Shown here: one piece after another, positions 58,984 to 64,000 of the stretch | How positions within the stretch are numbered: the first letter of the stretch is position 1 | Layout of the letters: each line of letters starts with the position of its first letter | Position numbers and translations under genes: made by a program | From: JANQHS01 sp965267505 | GTDB taxonomy: Bacteria > Bacteroidota > Bacteroidia > Cytophagales > CCMP332 | DNA: 64,000 nucleotides | Direction: 5' to 3' | NCBI GenBank assembly: GCA_965267505.1 | Contig: OZ254081.1 | Span: 1,116,001 to 1,180,000, forward strand | Notes under the pieces: model-generated | What the model was told of the DNA's origin: nothing | The model's database searches: none | Seen by the model: the letters and a program-made list of their open reading frames with translations, nothing else

Positions 58984-60129
58984 TTACTTATTATCTATTA
59001 AACCTCTTCCGGATTTCTTGATCTTGCCGGATTTGGTCCAAAGGTTAGAAACTTTATCCAACACACCGTTAACAAAGGTTTTGCTGTTTGGCGTGCTATA
59101 TTTTTTCGAAAGTTCAATATACTCATTTATGGTCACCTTGACCGGAATACTCGGAAAATGAACCATTTCATTCATTCCCATAATCAGTAACGTTTTATCG
59201 GCCAAAGCAATTCGTTCCGGGTCCCAATTTTCTGCAATTTCTGCTAGGGAGACGGAATATTCTTTCCAATTTTTCAGCGACAGATCCCATAGCTCAAGGA
59301 AAAAATCCTTGTCTTCGTCCCAATTTCCTGAGAGTTCGATATGCGTAGGACTATCTTCTTTGGGATCCAATTCCTTCAAAAACTTCCTTACCATGCTTCT
59401 CACCACCGATCTTTCTTGAAACCATGCAATGAATCGATCTTCAAACAGCCCATTGAAAGCCTGATTCTTGAAGATCTTCTCAGAAAGCAGGTGTAATAGG
59501 ATCTCTTTATGATCTTTTAATCCAGGCTTTTCCTTTTGAAGGTATTCTCTGAATAAGTCATCATTTTTATAGGCATCTAGGAAAACCGTTTTAAGAACAT
59601 CTTTTTCGTTTTCCCAGAAAACCTCTTTCTTTTTTAAAAAAGGCCCCTTTTGCTCCAGATAAAGTAAATATGGATTGTTCTGAAAATTCTCAAAAACCAA
59701 CTTTCCGGAAGTCTTTGAACTGACCTCTTCCCTATCCTTTTCTATTTCTGCAGGCACTTCCAGGGAATGGATCAAAAAATCAATTATGCTTCGATAAGCA
59801 AGGTCGATCTCCTCGGTGGACTCAAGAAGCAACGTTTTACCCCTTACTTCCTCATTCTTCAATTGCCCTTTGAATTCCTGGTAAAGATCCCAAACCCAAT
59901 GATCTTCTTTCTTTCCACCTCCAAGCTTAATGTAATCCTTGAATCTGCCCATCTCTGTACGAGTAGCAAGTTGGTAGTCTTCTTTTCCAAGCTTTTCTCC
60001 GGTTTCCAGGTCAAAAACCAATTCTTCTTTGATCTTATCAACAAAAGCCTCTTCGGTTCCGTCAAATATGATCTGGAGGGCATATAACCTATGGAAAACC
60101 CTGGACCTAAGAAGACTGCGGTTGAACAT
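58984..60129 (-). CDS. nusB: Transcription antitermination factor NusB, N-terminally extended
   Basis: A 381-residue protein; NusB is normally about 140. The C-terminal domain (about 240-370) holds the NusB core: ALADKTLLIMGMNEMVHF, VKVTINEYIELSKKYS and TFVNGVLDKV. The first 230 residues are a helical extension with NusB-like segments (MFNRSLLRSRVFHRLYALQ at the start) as common in Bacteroidota. It begins rRNA antitermination complexes. First gene of the nusB-ytxH-DUF1573-yajC-ybbR-coaE-murQ run. Confidence 0.9.
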   Translation of the reverse strand: MFNRSLLRSRVFHRLYALQIIFDGTEEAFVDKIKEELVFDLETGEKLGKEDYQLATRTEMGRFKDYIKLGGGKKEDHWVWDLYQEFKGQLKNEEVRGKTLLLESTEEIDLAYRSIIDFLIHSLEVPAEIEKDREEVSSKTSGKLVFENFQNNPYLLYLEQKGPFLKKKEVFWENEKDVLKTVFLDAYKNDDLFREYLQKEKPGLKDHKEILLHLLSEKIFKNQAFNGLFEDRFIAWFQERSVVRSMVRKFLKELDPKEDSPTHIELSGNWDEDKDFFLELWDLSLKNWKEYSVSLAEIAENWDPERIALADKTLLIMGMNEMVHFPSIPVKVTINEYIELSKKYSTPNSKTFVNGVLDKVSNLWTKSGKIKKSGRGLIDNK

Positions 60130-60134
60130 CCGGC

Positions 60135-61235
60135 TTAAAGAGGAAGTTTTATCTTTCCTACCGCTTCGATCCTATCCTGAGCAAGACGCATTGCTGCAAG
60201 TTGGGTATGAATACCTTCTTTCTCGGATACATCAAAAATTGAAAGGGTAGTGTCATAGATCCCTTCAGCATTGGTAAATACCACATCCCTCGGGAATCCC
60301 ATTAACTCACCATAAACATTCATCAATCCACCTGCATTGATTAGGAAATCAGGAGCATAAAGTATTCCTTGTTCCTGGCACATTGGACCATGGATGTCTT
60401 CATTCGCCAACTGATTGTTCGCGGCTCCTGCTACGATCTTGGCCGTTAGTCTTGGAATAGTATCGTCATTAAGAGTTGCACCAAGGGCACAAGGCGCATA
60501 GATATCCATTTGGACATCGAAGATAGAATCTGCATCGACCACTTCAACTTTATGCTGGTCGGTCACTGCTTTTATCTTGTCTTCGAAAATATCTGAAACA
60601 ATGATGTTTGCATTTTCTTTAGCAAGAAGGTCAACAAGGTTAGCTCCTACATGACCCATACCCTGAACAAGAATGGTCTTCCCGCTCAGGGAATCATTGC
60701 CAAAAACTCTTTTCGCACTTGCTTTCATGCCCATATAGGTACCGAAAGCAGTTACAGGAGAGGGATCGCCTGCTCCACCCAATTTTTCAGGTAAGCCAGT
60801 AACATGCTCTGTTTCCATAGCAAGGAAGGTCATGTCCTTCTCGCTCATCCCCACATCTTCTGCAGTGATATACTTACCACCCAGGCTATCAACAAATTTC
60901 CCGAATCTTCTGAGAAGAGCTTCGTTTTTCAATTTTTTGGGATCTCCTATGATGACAGCTTTTCCACCACCCAGATTCAATCCTGATATGGCTGCCTTGA
61001 AGGTCATGCCACGTGAAAGCCTTAAAACATCAACCAGTGCTTCGCTTTCGTTGTTGTAAGCCCACATTCTGGTTCCGCCCAAAGCTGGGCCTAGTACGGT
61101 ATTATGAATTCCTATGATTGCCTTCAGCCCGGTATCCGGGTCATTGCAATAAACCACTTGCTCGTGGCCCATTTTGGAAATTTGATCGAAAAGCTGTTGT
61201 TCAGTGGCTTGAGAAGCCAAAAGTTCTTCAGACAT
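60135..61235 (-). CDS. Glu/Leu/Phe/Val dehydrogenase
   Basis: A 366-residue NAD-dependent amino acid dehydrogenase: substrate Lys in RGMTFKAAISGLNLGGGKAV, and the Rossmann segment TILVQGMGHVGANLVDLL. The GGTRMW and EDVGM motifs fit leucine/valine rather than large glutamate dehydrogenases. It deaminates branched-chain amino acids in the cytosol. It precedes nusB by 5 bp. Confidence 0.92.
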   Translation of the reverse strand: MSEELLASQATEQQLFDQISKMGHEQVVYCNDPDTGLKAIIGIHNTVLGPALGGTRMWAYNNESEALVDVLRLSRGMTFKAAISGLNLGGGKAVIIGDPKKLKNEALLRRFGKFVDSLGGKYITAEDVGMSEKDMTFLAMETEHVTGLPEKLGGAGDPSPVTAFGTYMGMKASAKRVFGNDSLSGKTILVQGMGHVGANLVDLLAKENANIIVSDIFEDKIKAVTDQHKVEVVDADSIFDVQMDIYAPCALGATLNDDTIPRLTAKIVAGAANNQLANEDIHGPMCQEQGILYAPDFLINAGGLMNVYGELMGFPRDVVFTNAEGIYDTTLSIFDVSEKEGIHTQLAAMRLAQDRIEAVGKIKLPL

Positions 61236-61384
61236 GTGAAATCTTATTTAGTTTAAATTTGCGACCAATTGAATAAATCAAAGAGCATCTCCCGGGCCAG
61301 TGGCCGATCGGAGGCGCAAAATTAATACAATTTGGTCCTTTTTCAATGTGAACCATCCCACTAACTCGAGGGTTAATAAAGTCG

Positions 61385-63178
61385 TTGAAGGAATTAAAAT
61401 ATTTAAATAAGTATCTCTACAAATACAGATTCAGGCTCCTGATAGGGGTCCTTTTTATCTGTGTTTCCAATGTTTTTCAGATCATGCCGGCATCCCTTGT
61501 TCGTCATGCCCTTGATCTGATGGCAGATACCTACCAGGAATACCAACTTCTGGATGGTTTTGAAACCCGTTCAGGTCTGGCAGAAAGATTTATTTCCAGT
61601 GCCTTTATTTATGGCTTGATAATCCTGATCCTGGTGGTGCTAAGGGGAATTTTCCTTTTTCTAACCCGACAAACGATCATTAAGGTTTCAAGGCATATTG
61701 AATATGATCTAAAAAATGAGATCTACGCTCATTATCAGCATTTGCCAACCTCCTTTTACAGAAAGAATAATACCGGGGACCTTATGGCGAGGATCTCGGA
61801 AGATGTAAGCAGGGTTAGGATGTATTTGGGGCCTGCGATCATGTATAGCCTTAATATGATCTCCCTATTTGCTATTTGTATTCCGGTTATGTTTTCAATA
61901 AATAGCCGACTTACTCTATTTGTACTGGCCCCACTGCCGATCCTTTCAATTTCTATTTATTTCGTTAACAACCTGATCAACCGAAGAAGCGAGGAGATCC
62001 AGAAGTCCCTTAGTAATCTTTCTACTTACGTTCAGGAAGCATTTTCGGGCATCAGGGTATTGAAATCATTTGTGAGAGAGGAGGACTCGTCAAAGTATTT
62101 TACCGGAGAGAGCAATGATTACAGAGCCAAAACACTCCAGCTAGCCAGGGTAAATGCATTTTTCTTCCCTACCATTATGGCTCTCATAGGCTTGAGTACA
62201 ATTTTCACGATCTATGTGGGAGGACTTGAAGTAAGCAGGGGGGCAATAACAGTTGGAAATATTGGGGAATTTGTGATGTATGTGAATTACCTGGTCTGGC
62301 CGGTAACAGCACTTGGCTGGGTAAGTAGTATCATTCAAAGAGCCGCCGCAAGTCAAAAAAGACTAAATGTTTTCTTAAAGCAGGAATCTGAGATCAAGGA
62401 AGGTAAGAAGGAGCAGATCATGTTGAATGGGGGAATTCGATTCAAGAACCTTGGGTTCGTTTATCCGGATTCAGGTGTTAAGGCCTTGAGCGATATCAAT
62501 TTCCAGATCAACCCCGGAGAAACCATAGCGATCGTAGGACCTACAGGTTCAGGAAAAAGCACCATCGCAAATCTTTTGCTGAGGCTTTATGACCCAAGCA
62601 GTGGAAATATCAAAATCGACGGTGTTGATCTAAAAGACTTAGATCTTAGCCACTACAGGAATCAAGTAGGATATGTTCCCCAGGATGTATTCTTATTCTC
62701 GGATACCATTGCCAATAATATCGCTTTTGGAGATCTGAGTCAGGATAAAGACCAGATCGAGAAGGCTGCCAAGGATGCAGACCTTTATTCCAATGTAATG
62801 GAGTTTCCTGAGGGTTTTGAAACCAAGATCGGGGAAAGAGGAATCACCCTTTCGGGTGGTCAAAAACAAAGGACCTCAATAGCGAGAGCCCTGATCCGCA
62901 AACCAAAACTCCTGATACTCGATGATAGCCTGTCTGCTGTGGATACCGAAACCGAGAACTCGATTCTCAATAGCTTGAAGACCTATTCAGAACGGATCAC
63001 CACTTTGATCATTTCGCACCGGGTATCTTCTGTAAAGCTTGCCGAAAGAATTTTGGTGATCGACGAGGGAAGGATCATCGAAGAGGGAAGCCATGAAGAG
63101 CTGATGGAAAAAGAAACAGCTTACAAAAAGCTCTACCTGAAACAACTAAGCTCCGAAGTGGCTAGTAACAATTCTTAA
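61385..63178 (+). CDS. ABC exporter with fused permease and ATPase
   Basis: A 597-residue half-transporter: six membrane helices (to about 330) and an ATPase with Walker A IVGPTGSGKSTIAN, Q-loop VPQDVFLF, signature LSGGQKQRTSIARAL, Walker B LLILDDSLSAVD and H-loop ISHR. The catalytic Glu after Walker B is Asp, as in the degenerate site of heterodimeric exporters. TTG start at 61385. Substrate unknown. It is single on the plus strand and overlaps the convergent cytochrome gene by 17 bp. Confidence 0.9.
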   Translation: MKELKYLNKYLYKYRFRLLIGVLFICVSNVFQIMPASLVRHALDLMADTYQEYQLLDGFETRSGLAERFISSAFIYGLIILILVVLRGIFLFLTRQTIIKVSRHIEYDLKNEIYAHYQHLPTSFYRKNNTGDLMARISEDVSRVRMYLGPAIMYSLNMISLFAICIPVMFSINSRLTLFVLAPLPILSISIYFVNNLINRRSEEIQKSLSNLSTYVQEAFSGIRVLKSFVREEDSSKYFTGESNDYRAKTLQLARVNAFFFPTIMALIGLSTIFTIYVGGLEVSRGAITVGNIGEFVMYVNYLVWPVTALGWVSSIIQRAAASQKRLNVFLKQESEIKEGKKEQIMLNGGIRFKNLGFVYPDSGVKALSDINFQINPGETIAIVGPTGSGKSTIANLLLRLYDPSSGNIKIDGVDLKDLDLSHYRNQVGYVPQDVFLFSDTIANNIAFGDLSQDKDQIEKAAKDADLYSNVMEFPEGFETKIGERGITLSGGQKQRTSIARALIRKPKLLILDDSLSAVDTETENSILNSLKTYSERITTLIISHRVSSVKLAERILVIDEGRIIEEGSHEELMEKETAYKKLYLKQLSSEVASNNS

Positions 63179-63575
63179 GGTTCTTTTCGACCTTCTCTGT
63201 AGAATAAAAGCCCTTATCCTCCCCCCAGGCAGTATTGACATAGTTAATGATCTGAGCGATCTCTTCTTCTAACAATTCTTCATTTCCAGGCATAGGCTGG
63301 TTGTACATGATCCCATTGACCATAATCTCCCCAACCATCCCTTTTCTTATCATGCAGGGCAAGCTATCCTGATTCTCCAACAGATAGTCAGAATTCAATA
63401 AGGGCGGGTAAAGAGCCCCCAATCCTTTGCCATCTCCCCCATGGCATCTCCCACAATGTTCCTGATATAAAACGAGGCCATGTGAAATAAACCTTTCGTG
63501 CCTTAATTCTTGAGGGTCCTTGCATGAAAAAAGGAAAAGAAGAAATCCAAGAACAAGAAGATCAGGACTTCTCAT
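63162..63575 (-). CDS. Cytochrome c lipoprotein
   Basis: A 137-residue lipoprotein (lipobox LFSC, Cys18) with one heme motif CGRCH (Cys41, Cys44, His45) and the axial Met95 in YNQPMPGNEE. It is probably an electron carrier at the outer side of the inner membrane. Overlaps the upstream SCO1 gene by 14 bp, so the two are coupled, and the ABC gene by 17 bp at the 3' end. Confidence 0.9.
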   Translation of the reverse strand: MRSPDLLVLGFLLFLFSCKDPQELRHERFISHGLVLYQEHCGRCHGGDGKGLGALYPPLLNSDYLLENQDSLPCMIRKGMVGEIMVNGIMYNQPMPGNEELLEEEIAQIINYVNTAWGEDKGFYSTEKVEKNLKNCY

Positions 63576-64000
63576 ATTCTTTCCTGAGTCTGCGAATATC
63601 TTTGATCAGAATATTCACCTTATCCTCTTTGGTTCCATCATAATAGCCTCTAATACGCTTGTCCTTATCAACCAGGATAAAAGCACCTGAATGAATATAA
63701 CCGCCAGGGGCTGTGCTATCCTCGGCAGCGGAAACAAGAAATCCCTTCTGAGCTATTTCCAATACATCCTGAAGATCTCCTGTGAGAAAATCCCAGCTTC
63801 CTCCTGAAACACCCATCCGGTCAGAATAGTCTTTTAAGACCTCCACGGTATCATGCCTTGGGTCAATTGAAATGGAGACTATCGCGAAATCATCATCTGC
63901 TCCATATTCATCATTGACCCTGATCATCTGGGTTTTCATAATTGGGCAAATCGAAGGGCAGGTAGTGAAAAAGAAATCGGCAACGAAGATCTTATCGCTT
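63562..64000 (-). CDS. SCO1/SenC family protein, 5' part outside window
   Basis: The frame is open to the window edge at 64000, so the N terminus is missing. At the edge FFFTTCPSICPIMKTQM gives the copper-binding CxxxC; ISIDPRHDTVEVL and the His in GGYIHSGAFILVDKDKRI complete the metal site. SCO1 delivers copper to cytochrome c oxidase or acts as a thioredoxin-like redox protein. The annotation from the internal ATG at 63939 would lose the CxxxC. Confidence 0.92.
   Translation of the reverse strand, partial: SDKIFVADFFFTTCPSICPIMKTQMIRVNDEYGADDDFAIVSISIDPRHDTVEVLKDYSDRMGVSGGSWDFLTGDLQDVLEIAQKGFLVSAAEDSTAPGGYIHSGAFILVDKDKRIRGYYDGTKEDKVNILIKDIRRLRKEYEKS

Overview
The window reads as a chromosomal segment of a marine-type member of the Bacteroidota, most likely Flavobacteriales (Cryomorphaceae/Schleiferiaceae-like). 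The pointers are a giant secreted subtilase and a mini-protein ending in type A T9SS sorting domains, many short lipoproteins, the Bacteroidota -7 promoter element TAnnTTTG ahead of several genes and both tRNAs, weak Shine-Dalgarno sequences with frequent TTG/GTG starts, a GH3-family enzyme, an N-terminally extended NusB, tRNAs without encoded CCA, and the block nusB-ytxH-DUF1573-yajC-ybbR-coaE. The genus is inferred only from this content. I see no insertion sequence, prophage, CRISPR array or rRNA; the DNA is gene-dense with many 1-20 bp gene overlaps, including four convergent 3' overlaps.

Layout: 1-1806 a two-component pair (receiver-LytS kinase and LytTR regulator). 1863-8739 plus-strand msrB, lnt, inositol-phosphatase, recJ, lptB and GH3. 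8736-11696 minus-strand thioredoxins and a ClC channel; the gap at 9812-9920 carries three DnaA-box-like 9-mers. 11751-17205 nitronate monooxygenase, purE/purK, tRNA-His, a FucP-type transporter and an unknown membrane protein. 17285-23178 a lipoprotein, an SRPBCC/GyrI protein, mfd and a channel-like protein with an altered selectivity filter. 23315-27527 a compact six-gene minus-strand operon with a GspF-like platform protein and three prepilin-like proteins, the best candidate here for a little-described system. 27700-36008 aat, DUF493, DUF1232, the subtilase and dxs. 36133-43800 scpA, a solute-binding histidine kinase, SQR, dcd and a lipoprotein that is a degenerate M48 peptidase. 43922-49812 terC, a mini-lipoprotein, thiolase, tadA, sodA, and a Crp-rhodanese-DUF2892 module with a Crp-like palindrome. 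49884-54889 a TPR protein, a collagen-like lipoprotein, tRNA-fMet, era, der, an acidic lipoprotein and a SprT-like protease. 54869-61235 minus-strand murQ, coaE, ybbR-like, yajC, DUF1573, ytxH, nusB and an amino-acid dehydrogenase. 61385-64000 an ABC exporter, a cytochrome c lipoprotein and a truncated SCO1.

How the genes work together: most are housekeeping (envelope biogenesis: lnt, lptB, yajC, ybbR; purine and isoprenoid synthesis: purEK, dxs; repair: recJ, mfd; GTPases: era, der; tRNA quality: tadA; turnover: aat). The accessory part is envelope-centred: pilin-like proteins, T9SS cargo, lipoproteins, an orphan sensor kinase and a sulfur/redox set (SQR, rhodanese, Crp-type regulator, SCO1/cytochrome c). 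Start sites were trimmed where the longest frame overlaps a neighbour, a tRNA or a terminator.
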